Source: Chalara sp. BL73
Lineage: Eukaryota; Ascomycota; Leotiomycetes; Helotiales
NCBI GenBank assembly: GCA_918026815.1
Contig: CAKJVC010000049.1
Coordinates: 434,001 to 498,000, forward strand
Direction: 5' to 3'
DNA: 64,000 nucleotides
Below, piece after piece: positions 22,653-34,407 of the stretch. A program made the translations under genes and the position numbers. The notes under the pieces are model-generated. The model worked only from the letters and a program-made list of their open reading frames with translations. It was not told the origin of the DNA and ran no database searches. Within the stretch, counting starts at the first letter, position 1, and every line of letters begins with the position of its first letter.

Positions 22653-25600
22653 ATGGCCAATGAATCTCGAAACAGCGAGCTAGCTTCAAAAATGACACAA
22701 ATATATTCCCGACCTTATACGTCTTCCACAATTGAGAGCCACTTACATCCAGAGACAAAAGCATTTTCCGCACTATATACTCCAAGGGAAAGCCCGAGAG
22801 CCGAAAGTTACTCATCTACTTGGGAAAGTCAATACGAAGGAGTAAGAGACAAAGCGTCAGAGTCGATGTCTGAAGCAAGGCGGCCACTATACAATGGCCC
22901 GGTCGCAAAGGCCGGACAAACACAGCAGATCAAGCCAGACATAATACAAAACCCATCGAGAGAAGTTCTTCCTCCCATCAGTAGTCTTTTCGGATCGTCA
23001 TCTTCACAGCCAACTCGGCCTGCTCAATCGCCATACTCCGACCGAGACAGCCCGGTGTTTCCTACAGCGTCGCCGCTGGATACTCGACATCCAGCAACGC
23101 CTACACATGCCGACCGACCATTCGACGGATCCTATTTTCAACGACCTAGCTCTCGGCAATTTTCATATGGCTCTAGACCAGATCATGTCGAAAGATCAGG
23201 AATTCAGCCTCCTCCTCGACCAACTAAGACTACAGCCTCACCCCGATTCGAAGGCCGTCGTAGCCTTCCAGATAGTGCAAGACCTCCGCAACATTCGACT
23301 GCACATGGCTGGTCGCCTCGCGCTGAGGGCTTTGCCAGAGACACCTCTTCCTCATTCAGAGCTCACATAGAGCACCGTCCGCCACCACCGATCCAAAGGT
23401 CCGAGCAAGACCCTCGGTCGAGCTATCGCGAAAACCCAATGCCGATGACTCCTAATTACCCACCTACTCCAGCTAGTACCGTTGCGGACGAGAAGGTGAG
23501 TAAAGATGCTCTAGGCCCAAAGATCTGGACCGGAACTCAGTTTCTTCCACGCTTTGTTCGACAAGCAGAAGTTCCGGGTGAGGGGGTCTGTTATTTCTAC
23601 GACGATGGAACGCATTGCAAGACGGTCATCGATGGAGAGGTGGTAAATGCGCACTGGGGAGTAACGAAGGCTGGAAAGCCGAGAAAGCGATTAGCTATCG
23701 CTTGCATCACTTGCCGGGAGAAAAAGATCAAGTGTGATCCAGACTATCCTCGATGTGTTCAGTGCGAAAAGTTTGGGAGAGTGTGCAAATTTAAGAATGC
23801 GTAAGTGATGAATAAATGATCCGTGTTTCAAAAAAGCCGACAATAACAAACTGAATTTATGCTCTGGTCTCTTCGGGGGTTAGCACAACAACCAAGATAT
23901 AACGTTTGATGTCGACATTGGCTAACCTATGGCTCCACAGACCTCGAGGTGGTCAAGGCTCACCAGACACACCACCAGCTGATGCAGATGAGGTGTTGAA
24001 CCGACCTGGAAGCTCGAGAACAGAGATGGAATCGTTCAAGCTCGAGAAGCGAGAGAACAGTCAATCAATCTCTCCTCGTTTGCCCCTGCGGCATACATCA
24101 CCCGAATCTGAGCTGCATCAACCAAAAAGACAACGGACCGGATACGGCGAATTTACACCCGTTGCGTCAGATGCCTCCCAAAGAGAATCTATGAGAGAAA
24201 CCACTGGTCTTGCGGCACCATGGATGAAAGAGCCTTTGGTCGCGAGCCCCATTGACCACAATCTCCTCCGTGATTGGCAAGTGAACCCTTACACGATAGA
24301 TCCGGCGCTTGTTGGCGAACTTGTTGGCATCTTCTTCAAGCACGGACCTGAGACGGCCCATTTCATGTTTCCCCAATCTCCTTTCAAGAAGTGGATCCTG
24401 TCAACCAGCGAGAAGTCGCTGGATGACCTCATGCTCATCTACACCATCCTTGCTCTTGGAACCGTGTTTTCGTCAAAAACAGAACACAAAGCCCTTGGAA
24501 TCCAGTATGCCTCGATCTCTCGTTATGCCTGCAATGACCGGCCCCTCAGCCTCCAGCTGGTGCAGTCGCGACTAATCCTAGCGCTCTATTACTTTGCTAT
24601 CAACAACCACGACGATTCGTGGGACTATACTGGGGCCGCTCTTCGAGCTGCGAGTGGACTGAAATTCAATGTTGAGTTAGAAAGCCCTGGTTATCAGCCC
24701 TTGAAAACTTTCCCGTACGGGCTCACCTGTGCAGGATATGAAGAATGTAGACGAAGATCTTGGTGGAGTTGCTATTTGATGGATAGATACAATGGTTTTT
24801 GCTCTGGGCGCCTAAGCTTTGTTAATTCGGAGGATGTCTTCCTCCGCCTTCCCTCTGACTGCAAATCATTCGACGCACAAATCGAAACAAGGAACCCCTA
24901 CTTCTCTCCCTCCAACTCGGTCCTTCCCCCCAACAGCTGGAATGTAGGCTCTATGGCCCATCTTGTCATCATTTCATCCATCTGGGGCGATGTGGTGGCC
25001 AACATCTACCGAACCTCACATAAACCTGTTCCTACGGCCTCGAATCCTGACTTCGGAGCATTTTACGACAAGACAATGCAGAAACTACACGATTGGAAAG
25101 CGTCCTTACCGTCGTATCATCGATTCTCGGCAGCAAATCTTGCAACTGCGGTCTTGGAAGGTAAGGCAGGCACTTTCATGACAATGCATACACTGTATCA
25201 CAACACAGCCATGAAACTGAACCGATATATTCGAAAAACCACTTTGACATCAGCGCAACTCGATCATCACCACACAGTTGCCCGCCAACACGCCGAAGAT
25301 GTGCTTGTTATGATGGACGTGCTTGCAGCCCGCTATGCTGCGAGTCCTGCGATAGCAATCTACGGCTCGGGGTTGGCAGACAAGTTCTCCAGCCCGATAG
25401 TTGGCTACGCGATTGTGAGCGCGGTGGATATTCTCAGCGCTCGTTTCAAGCGAGAGAGTATCTCAAATCGTCTAGCATCATTTGGTGGCTCGCAAACTGT
25501 CCTCGCGGAACTGGCGCTCTTCTGGCAAAGCGCAAAGGCACAAGAGGCACAGGTCTCGCAACGAGCGAGTGACATGGCAGGGATTATGAAGAGTGGGGAA

Positions 25601-25675
25601 GGGGGAGAGATGTGTGAATCGCGGCAGTCAATTGAGATGGCATTTGAGAGGGAGTACGACAGCTTTTACGCCTGA
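22653..25675 (+). CDS. Zn2Cys6 transcription factor with fungal-specific regulatory domain
   Basis: Exons are 22653-23800 and 23941-25675 with a 140-nt intron, giving 960 aa. The ATG (MANESRNSEL) is the first in frame after an upstream stop. Residues 1-330 are low-complexity (Ser/Pro/Arg), probably disordered. A conserved block (VCYFYDDGTHCKTVIDGEVV) and a basic stretch KPRKR lead into a canonical zinc cluster near residues 351-378: CITC, six residues, C, DPDYPR, CVQC, six residues, C. The second exon carries an NLS-like QPKRQR and the fungal-specific regulator domain (HGPETAHFMFPQSPF, LIYTILALGTVF, CRRRSWWSCYLMDRYNG). It should bind CGG-type sites in the nucleus. The zinc cluster in mid-protein rather than at the N-terminus is distinctive. 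I do not recognise a named orthologue with confidence. A very long gene-free region precedes it. Confidence 0.92.
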
Positions 25676-27259
25676 TGATGAGATGATCTTACTCTTCTAT
25701 CGTGCTTTTAGACGTTTTTTAAAGATACCTGGTCCTTTCCAGGACCACTTCAGCAAGGCGTTTGGAGTGTGGGGAACACAAGAAGTCAGACCATGTATGA
25801 AATATTGCGACCTTGTACATGAGCGACAGATACCAAGTTACATAAATTGATAATGCTATTACTGTATAAATGGTTACAAACTTCTCCTGTTGAAGTCGAC
25901 TCATATTACTGTGTGATTATTATTTCAAACAATACCTATTACGGTCATAACCGAGTTTTGTTGACGACAATCTCATGCCGACCAAACTTGCCGGCTCATC
26001 TAATGAAAGAACAACACATCATCATCAAGACGCGTTGCCCTACATCCTCTCCACTCCCCAACGCCTCTTCCCAACATGAAGAAAAGAACACCAGACCCTC
26101 CTTCCCGATCAACACATCCCATCTTACAGTCCTGCTAAAACTCACCCTACCAGCCTATTGGTTGGTGGTGGATTCTCCATGGCACTAGGAATGAGAAAGC
26201 CGTCCCAAGTACCAGAACTACCTATATACAGCATAAGCCCGCTGAGAGGCCGCTCGGGATCCGCTCCTCGGCACCGGGAAAGCCAGGCTGTCGCGCATCT
26301 GGCGATTTTGACTGGTGCCGTAAACCAATAGCCCCCCAGCGCTGCGACGCCATCACGTTTTTATGGGGTTGTTAAGGATCCGCCATTTTTGCTGAGGGGA
26401 GATGGGCAGAGGGCAAAAAGCAGGGAATTTCCAGCGAGCTGTGCCCCCCGCTAGACCCCGTTCTAGAAAATGCCTGGGAATGTTTATCCCTACGCCCGCC
26501 CAATAACACCCTTTAATTAGGGTCGCGTTGAGATAAACAAGTGGAGCATGGCAGCACGGCTTCGGGGTTTGGAGTGGAGCGGTCTGCCGTACTTGATATG
26601 GGTGCCGGAGGCGGGCATGCACGTCGGTAAACTAGCTCTGGAACGGGCTAGGCTTGCTATCTATGAATCATGTACGCGAGTACAGTACAGTACCGAATAT
26701 TGGATTGACCCGGTGGGATGGCATGACATGGACAAGGCGTTGGGGAATGGCCGGGTCATGCGGCCTATGGTTGCTATTTTCTCCCCTTGTTGAAGAAAAA
26801 AGGGTATGAAAGATCGTCGATACATTACAGGATATTGGTTTGTCAAGGGTGTGACTGTTGGGAGCCAGATGTCCGAGCTACACAAACAGGAACCATGATC
26901 ACTTATCGTCTAACGGAGATTTGCTTTGCGGTATCTGAATCAAGGAGCCGACGAGCAAGGGTTCCGGCTGAGTCATGTGACTGGAGAAAGACCGAGCAGC
27001 CAAGACAAGGCTGAGGAGGCGCTAAGCTCGGCCTAGTCATATTGAAGTTCGGTAAAGTATCGCCAGCTCCACCTACTCAGTAATCTATTTCCAATTCAGC
27101 CGTGCCGAGCGTGCCCAAAGTCCCAATTGTCAACCTCGCGACATTACAACGAACACGAGCCCAGCTCCTTCATCCAGCGGCCGCCATGACACAGTAGTAG
27201 AAGCTGCCCCTCCAGCTACACCGCGTCATTTCGAAGTTCTGCTCTGATTGATGGAATAA
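25676..27259. other. Intergenic region, 1.6 kb
   Basis: No supported gene. It includes the regulator's 3' UTR and the WD40 gene's promoter. A GTACAGTACAGTAC run lies at 26680-26693, the same motif seen upstream of the regulator. Confidence 0.5.
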
Positions 27260-28422
27260 ATGACTTTCCCCTCAAAGCCACTTACCCAACTTCTTGGGTC
27301 CATTGGTATGTGCCGCCATTTCTTATCTTGATTAGACATCTCTTCCCATGTTCGATATAGATCCCAGTGCTCTGAAAATAGACATACGAGCATCAACTGA
27401 CTCTCAATCGAAAAGGGCCGGTTCACGCTCTCACATACTCGTCCTCGCCATCAACATATATCCTCACCGGGTCATCGGACCGCTCCATCCGCCTCTACAA
27501 CCCGTCCCGGGCGGCGTCGTCACAAGCAGCAAACGGTCTACCGCCGCCGAAGAACGCGCAGCTAATCCAGACATACTCGGCTCACGGGTATGAGGTCCTC
27601 GACATCAGCGTCGCGGCAGACAACGCCTCCTTCGCGTCCGTCGGCGGAGACCGAACCGTCTTCCTGTGGGATGTAGCCACGGCGCAAACGATCAAGCGCT
27701 TCAGCGGGAACTTTGGGCACTCGGGTCGGATCAATACTGTCAGCTTTGCGGGAAGCGGAGATAGCGTGCTTGTAACGGGTAGTTTTGACGCTACTGTCAA
27801 GATATGGGATCTCAAGTCAAACTCGTACAAGCCGATCATGACACTAGATGAGGCGAAGGATAGCGTGAGCTGTGTGTTGGCGGGTGCTGGAGGCGAGTAT
27901 GAGATTGTGAGTGGGAGCGTAGACGGGCGGGTGAGGTACTATGATATGAGGATGGGCAAGCTAGAGACCGATGTCGTCGGTGCCTCGGTCACGAGTTTGC
28001 AGAGAACAAGAGACGGAAACGGTATTCTCGTGGGCTGCCTGGATAGCTGCATAAGGCTGCTGGATAGGGATGGAGGAGGGCTTCTGAGAAGCTATAAAGC
28101 GGATGGCTGGAAGAACGATGAGTATAGACTCCGAAGCTGTTTTGGTGCAAATGAGAGGTGGGTGCTATCTGGAAATGAGAAGACACCGGAGGGGAAGGAT
28201 GGAGAAGTGGTGGTGTGGGATACTTTAAGCGGAGAATTAGTCCACAGAGTACGTGTCAAGGGATCCGATATCGAGGGGAAGAAGAAAATTGGCAGCGATG
28301 GGCAGGTAAAGGGAAGAGAGAACGTCATCAGTTGTGTTGCTTGGAAAAAAGATGGGAGAGGAGATCAGTGGTGCTGCGCAGGCACCGATGGAATCGTTAC
28401 CGTCTTTGGACCAGAAACATGA
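27260..28422 (+). CDS. WD40 protein, MORG1/WDR83-like
   Basis: Exon 1 is 27260-27305 and exon 2 is 27416-28422, giving 350 aa with a 110-nt intron. The mature frame reads LLGSIGPVHALTYSSSPSTYILTGSSDRSIRLYNPS. Six or seven WD repeats follow, including GYEVLDISVAADNASFASVGGDRTVFLWDV, GRINTVSF...VLVTGSFDATVKIWDLKS and ENVISCVAW near the end. The repeat spacing and the DRTVFLWDV/DATVKIWDL signatures are those of the mitogen-activated protein kinase organizer 1 family. That family is a scaffold associated with MAPK modules and, in several eukaryotes, with splicing complexes. The ATG at 27260 is preceded by a short ATG-stop. It converges on SSL2. Confidence 0.88.
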
Positions 28423-29496
28423 CCTCAAAAGGCGATTCTTGAACTTTTCAAAGGGACGATCGAAGTTATGATTGTACTGAACCCTGCGCATAGGTACGTG
28501 TGTGCCATTGTATTACTCCATGACCAGAAAGCATTGGCATAGATCCCGACATGGGACGTGAAACGTTCAAAGTGCTCAAAGCAGCCGAAGATGACGAGAA
28601 CAAAAAGCCCGATCGTCAGGGACTTCACACGAATCACGGCCCAAAGCTGAGAAACCCTATTTCACAACGGCGATTGTTCAGCGTGGATATTTCTTCCTGC
28701 TTACCGCAATTGCACAAAGACCAGGTAGGCAAATGCGTTGGAAAGATTAACGAATTGAACAAATATTATAACCCGATTAACCCACCAAGCTTCTAAAAGC
28801 TTGACAGGTCTCATTTAATCATATAGTCGAGTCCCAAGTCCTCAATCGACAGCTCAAAGTTAGTTGCGGACAAAAAGAGATGTTAAATCAAACTTGAGAT
28901 CAGGATCTTTGATATATTGAATGATACCCTAAAGCTATCTATCCCACTAGGCTCAATGAACCTGAGCAACTCGCCGGACATCCCTCAGCGTAGTAAAACC
29001 TCTTCTTCAAATGGAAATCATATGTTCGGCAAAATTAGGGGAGAACTCATATCTCCTACTTTTGCAGGACTTAAGCTTACAGGTCCTTTCTTTTATGGGA
29101 GGATGTTCGCATGATCTGGCGCTCGTAGATAATCCAAATTTTTTTGCCGAAGAAAGGCGCTGCAATGTCACGTCATGCCGATCTACCCGCTAGCCATGTG
29201 TGATGTGTGAGCAGCTCAGATCGTGTCAGTTTATCCTCTGCGTGACCATGACCAGACTAGACCAGACCAATGGATTACTTATTGAGTAGTAAAATGAGCC
29301 GTGGTATCTCATGAAAACCGATAGAAACTCAAATGTGAAAGTTTTCCCGTGCGTCATGAAACATTTTGTACATTAGGAGTATGCCTAATAGCCTGCAATT
29401 TTTTTTTGGGTTGTTGCTCTACCCAAACGCCCCAGCTCCTCTTTGATGTAGGCCACCATTGCCAAACGCCGCCATGCAATCTAAGCTACCCATAAA
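28423..29496. other. Convergent intergenic region, 1.1 kb
   Basis: It lies between the MORG1-like stop and the SSL2 stop. ORFs of at most 81 codons have no recognisable content. Probably 3' UTRs plus spacer. Confidence 0.55.
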
Positions 29497-32055
29497 CTAG
29501 TTAGCGGCTCTGCGCTTCGCCTGCTCCCTATGAATCTTCTTGAAGAAGGAGCTACTCTCGCCCTTCTTTTTCAGATCCTTATTCTTGCTGCGGTTCTGCT
29601 CGATGTACGCCATGTCTTGCCCGCCAGCCAAGTCTCTCAATGCGCCAGCCGTACGTCTCGCCACAGCCTTCTTCTTCTTGCTCATGCCCCTTCCTTCGTT
29701 GACATGGAAGAGATCCTCTTTGAGCTCAGCACCTTCGTCGTACTCTTCCTTCTGGAGCATTACTTCCTGAAGCAACTCTCGTCGCTCGGCAGGCGTGTTG
29801 AATGCAAGATCTGGGTAACTCTCGATACCATTGAATTGCGTGATGACCTTGAAGGCATAGCCTTGGTCGACGAGGAATGCTTGGCGTCGGGAGGAGTAGA
29901 ACATTTCTTGTGTGTCTTTCGACACCAGTGAGTAGAAAAACGCATTAAACCCCTCATCATTACGACGTTTAGCTCGGAGGATACGGCCAAGTCTTTGTGC
30001 CTCTTGACGTCGCGAACCGAAGTGTGATGAAATCTGAATGAGACAGGTTGCCTCGGGAAGATCAAGAGAAGTATCCCCAATTTTAGAGAGAAAGAGCGTG
30101 TTGATATGATCGTTGTGTTGGAAGTTCTCCAGAATACGCAGACGCTCTGCCTGTGGCGTACCACCGTAAATGTAAGCTTTTTGCAGCTTCTTAGCATAAC
30201 GATCCAGGGCATAAACGCTGTCTGAGAAGACGATGATCTTGTCGCCTCGTTTCTCGTGGTAGTCAATCAAGAATTGACATGCCTGGAACTTTCTAGGATT
30301 TAAAACATATAACAACTGACGATTTGCTGATGTTGACCGAATATATTCTGTGTAGAATTCCGCGGTCATAGGGCACCAAACTTCTGCGCACTGGACTTTT
30401 GCGATATGTCCCTGTGCTGCCAGCTCCATCCAATTTGCCTCGTACAACTTCGGTCCAATCAAAAAGTTCAAATCTGTGATCTTATTATCTTCACGGAGCA
30501 ACGTCGCAGTCAGTCCCAATTTTGAGTGAGTCTTGATGGCAGATGTAACCTTTCTGAAGTATCGAGCCGGTACCACATGGACCTCGTCGAGAATCATCAG
30601 ACCCCATTCTCTGCTACCAATAAAGTCCATCATCTTCTGTGCATCATGCGACCGTGACCGTTCCTGAGCTATCATTGAGTATGTAGAGACGATAATACCA
30701 GCATTTCCTGAGAATTTATCCTTGTCACTTGATGTAAATACTGAGATGTCGTTCGGGTTGATGTTCGACCATTTCAAAAATTCCTGTCGCCACTGAACAA
30801 CAGACATTGCACTCGTGCAAAGCACAATGACGCTCTTCTTGATTGTGCAAGCTGCCGTAATCCCTACAAGAGTTTTCCCAGCACCACAAGGTAAGACGAT
30901 GATACCACTCTTCGCTCTTCCATTACCAAACATCTTACTCAGACTCTTTTCTTGGTAGGGACGGATCTGAGCACTTGGTCTCAGGTCGATATCTAGATTG
31001 GCGTTGGCATCGTCATTTCTGAAATCATACTCTTCCAATACTGGCAATCCAAGCTCCAAACAACGTTTCTGGGTGGGTTCTACTCCAGCTTCTGAGATCT
31101 GGAATGCGTGAACTGCTTCAACTTCTTCGTCATCGTCATCCTCATTCAGGGCAGCAAAAATGTCTTCTTGTGCAACATTCTCTTCATCTTTTGGTTTCTC
31201 TGGTGCTCTTCTATCAGTCGCTTGCTGTACTCCAGCTGCTTCCTTTGTGCCTGGAATGACTAGACCCCCCATCGTAGGAGCAGTTGTAGTTGTAATCTCG
31301 TCCGTCCCCTCAACACGAAACGGCCCGATGATCTCATCTCTCAATAGCTTCTGTAGCATTTGGGGATCAGAGCTTTCTACAAAATGTTTGGTGTTCTTCA
31401 ACACGAGCTTGACCTTGCCATAGCTCTGCGTACAGTTGGTGATGTAATCACGAATGTTTTCAGGAATCGGGGTCTTAGACAATCGATCAAGAACAAGGAT
31501 GATATCTGTCGGATCCAAGCCTACAGAAACAGCGGCGTACAGACTATGTGGAGTCAGGGAGTACTCATGGAGGAAGGTCGGCCGTGAGAGTGGTTCGGCG
31601 ATAGTGGTGAGGAAATCTTGTGCCTGACTTGCTAAAGGCGAAAAGCTTTCTAGCGTTATTTTTCCCTTCGCCGGATCAATCCATAATGGCCGATTCTCAT
31701 GATCGGGTTTCAAGTCCAAATACGAAAAGTCATTCGTATTGAAATAATGACTTGCAGAATCCCTTCCAGTTACCTTAGATTGTTTCCCTTTCCTATTATA
31801 ATTCTCGACGGAGAACTTGGTGACATTCTTCTCTATATTCGCAGCTTCACCTTCGCTCACATCATCCCCTGATATGTAATCATCATCATCTCCGCTGTTG
31901 TAGCTCCGGGGCGTCGCTGGACCAGGTGTTGAAGCCGCAGAATCCTTTGTCGCCTTGGAGGCTCCAAGAGCGCCTAAAATATTTGTCAGCTGTTAGAAGA
32001 GATTTGTAGAGCAATGTAAGCCTATACTAGATGTAGCTTTTCTTTTGACCGGCAT
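29497..32055 (-). CDS. SSL2: TFIIH 3'-5' DNA helicase/translocase subunit XPB/Rad25
   Basis: Minus-strand exon 1 is 32055-32028 (28 nt, MPVKRKATS) and exon 2 is 31973-29497, giving 834 aa with a 54-nt intron. It is the ATPase of TFIIH that opens promoters and drives nucleotide-excision repair. Visible features in order: an acidic N-terminus; the damage-recognition-like region [16 protein letters not shown]; Walker [12 protein letters not shown]; the DEVH box [10 protein letters not shown]; motif [13 protein letters not shown], which also carries the RED motif; and motif [16 protein letters not shown]. The tail is Lys/Arg-rich ([13 protein letters not shown]). Length and motif order are normal for fungal orthologues. 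The gene starts divergently from the Hot13-like gene, about 290 bp away. Confidence 0.97.
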
Positions 32056-32345
32056 CTGGACAAATTCCACAGATGTGGCCGGGTTGTCAAAGCGGACGAA
32101 GTTGAGGTCTAGCAACTTGGACTTTAAGATTGAGGCTGATTTAGGCTGACTAATGTTGGCTGGCCAAGCCTTGTGAGTCAATCAATTCTGTCTCGTGGTT
32201 GATTGGTTGGCTTCGAGATTAAACTTTTGGTAGACACGCTTCATACTACCCTTCCCGAGGCTGCGTCTGGTAGACGCGTAAATCTAACCCGCGATCCAAA
32301 GCGCAACCCCTCAGTCCTGAACTTAAGTCCAAGAGAGCAACAGTC
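32056..32345. promoter_or_regulatory. Bidirectional promoter region of SSL2 and the Hot13-like gene
   Basis: 290 bp separate two divergent start codons. Both genes have very short first coding exons (28 nt and 5 nt), so their transcription starts must lie in this interval. I identified no specific factor site. Confidence 0.6.
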
Positions 32346-32864
32346 ATGTGGTAAGGCATGAGACCGTGGTAAACAAGTATTCTCCTAATGCTCGTAGCAA
32401 ACATATTCCAGAAGTAGAGGTTGCCATCTTTGCGCCTTGCTGTATGTACCCCTCTGTTGACCTACTTTGTCCTTCTAACGGTCCTAGGTCGCAAGTGGTT
32501 CGAGTGTGCAGACTGCCACCGCGATACCCAGGACCATCCTATTCTGAAGAAAGATGAAATTGTATGTTTCATTTCCGCTCCGCATGCACAAGAACACCAC
32601 TGATGTTGTCAGATCCTCATGTGCAAGAAATGCAAGCCAAATCGAGCCTTCCGGAAAGATGCCAGCAACTTTGATGAATCGGACGAATACTGCCCATACT
32701 GCGATAACCACTATGTCAAAGAGATCAAGGAACCAAAGATGATGCTAAAGGTCGAGGGAGAAGATGTTCGCATTGATAGTCGGATGATCAAGGATGACCG
32801 GATCCGTCAGAAGGAGTTAAGGACTATATTCGACGTTGAAGAGGCACCAAATAAGCTGGGTTGA
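32346..32864 (+). CDS. CHY-type zinc-finger protein, Hot13-like
   Basis: Four exons, 32346-32350, 32398-32441, 32488-32561 and 32613-32864, encode 124 aa. The first coding exon is only ATG plus two bases, and splicing produces MCKHIPEVEVAIFAPC. Cysteine and histidine motifs follow: CRKWFECADCHRDTQDH, MCKKCKPNRAF and YCPYCDNHYV. This is the compact CHY zinc-finger arrangement of yeast Hot13, a mitochondrial intermembrane-space protein that assists Mia40/Erv1-dependent oxidation of small Tim proteins, apparently by zinc removal. The C-terminal third is charged (DVRIDSRMIKDDRIRQKELRTIF) and may be lineage-specific. Function is assigned from the family. The splice model is supported by frame and by recovery of the expected CKH start. 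Confidence 0.85.
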
Positions 32865-33045
32865 GTCAACACTGAGGAAAAAACGGGAATTTTGATTAGG
32901 CGGCATAGGATGAGATTGTGAAATTAGGGTGCAAGTGACAGAAAGGTATATCACTCCAAGCATGCAGGTGATGAGAAATCGTCATGGCCCATTCTATAGT
33001 ACAAATGCGCTAGTAATTAACCTATGATCAGCCACACACCATTCT
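32865..33045. other. Short convergent spacer
   Basis: 181 bp hold the 3' ends of the Hot13-like gene and the proteasome gene. No other feature seen. Confidence 0.6.
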
Positions 33046-34050
33046 CTACGACGTGGAATCGCCTTCTGGTTGTCTAGTCAAGATTGCTGCATTCCCAGTA
33101 CCAGGCGTCCGGCCGGTCTTCTTCTTTGCAGCCTCATCAGCCTTCTCCTGCTCAATCGTCTTGACGAAGGCTTCGATATCCTCAAGTGGGAGCATCTCGA
33201 TCAGCTTTCCAGGTGCCATGATAGCAATCTCGATGTTCTTTGCTCCTGTCTGCACAACTTCCAGTAATGATTTGATTGTCAACTTCAGTGTTGCCTCTCT
33301 ATCCATATCGTCCTTGTGGTTTCGCTCGAGAAACTCGCGGACTGTTTTGCTTGATCTGCCAATAGCATTTGCCTTCCTATATGTCTGTTAGCTTTGAAAT
33401 GGGGTGCCAAGAGCGTGGCATACCATGCGGAGTAGATTCCTGATGGTTCGGTTTGGTAGAGTCTTGGTGTCTTATCATTGGGGTCGAATCCAACAATCAA
33501 CGTGCTGATCCCGAAAGGTCTTACACCACCACTTTGTGTATATCTCTGTTGTACACCAGCCACATATTTTGTGATATATTCGATTGTGACTGGATCCTCT
33601 ACAGTAAGACGATGGGATTGAGCTTCTAACCTCGCCTTGTCCACCAGAATTCGTGCATCAGCGTTGAGGCCTGCAAAGGCGAGGCAGACGTGCGTGTCAA
33701 CCAAACCGATTTTCGATGGGGTAATCCGGGTATCCTGTAATTTCATTGCAGAGCGCTTCTCACAACCCAGCACCACAATATCTTTTCCCTTCACTCCAAC
33801 TGCGCATGTTCCTAGCTTTGATTTAGTTAGGCATCAACAGCTTGTAATTATCCTCGTACCTCGCTTGACAGCTTCAAGAGCATATTCGACTTGGAAAACA
33901 TGTCCATCGGGACTGATTAATTGTTAGATGTTGAATGGAAAGTGATTACTGATTTGCTAACCTAAAAACTACAATTAATTAGCTTGTTGACAATATTGCA
34001 TTGAAATTACATAGCTTACCTGAAAGTGCTCTATCGTATCCTGAAGCCAT
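33046..34050 (-). CDS. PRE6: 20S proteasome subunit alpha4
   Basis: Minus-strand exons are 34050-34020, 33968-33962, 33912-33860, 33811-33424 and 33376-33046, giving 269 aa. Exon 2 is a 7-nt microexon. With it, the start reads [31 protein letters not shown], the invariant alpha-subunit signature. Further landmarks are [47 protein letters not shown] and [12 protein letters not shown], then [24 protein letters not shown] across the last intron. The C-terminal extension ([14 protein letters not shown]) is typical of fungal alpha4. The subunit is part of the outer ring that gates substrate entry. Introns are 47-51 nt. It is divergent from the dehydrogenase gene. Confidence 0.95.
33962..33968 (-). 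other. 7-nt microexon of the proteasome alpha4 gene
   Basis: The sequence TTTTTAG is flanked by an AG acceptor (33970-33969) and a GT donor (33961-33960). Its inclusion supplies the last bases of a Val codon, Phe, and the start of a Ser codon, restoring ALSVFSPDGH. Skipping it would lose two residues and shift the frame. Confidence 0.85.
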
Positions 34051-34407
34051 GGTTGATTTAGTCCGCAATCAAGACGATGATTTAGTCGGTGGTATAGTGT
34101 CTAGAACAACTCAGAATAAGACGTGGAGGTGTGCAATGGGAGGTAGTCAAGCTTGATGCTGTAGGCTGCGTTCGCGCTTCGTAACGCGAGAGCTCCCTGG
34201 ACATGGTCACGAGAAAAATGGGTCGGTAAAGCAAGGCTGAGAAGGCGCCATCCTCCACCTTAAAACACGGGCGACCTCGGAGAAGACGTGAAGCTGGGTC
34301 TAGATAATTTTTGTTTTATAGAAACTTCCTCTTTACTTTGAATTTTCAGGTAACTACAATCAATTTGTCTGGGTATGCTGCAATAGCACCCAATATTTGT
34401 GAGAAAG
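34051..34407. promoter_or_regulatory. Divergent promoter region, proteasome alpha4 and D-2-HG dehydrogenase
   Basis: 357 bp between divergent start codons. A pyrimidine-rich stretch (CTTCCTCTTTACTTT) sits upstream of the dehydrogenase start. I looked for a yeast-type proteasome control element (GGTGGCAAA) and did not see it. Confidence 0.5.
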
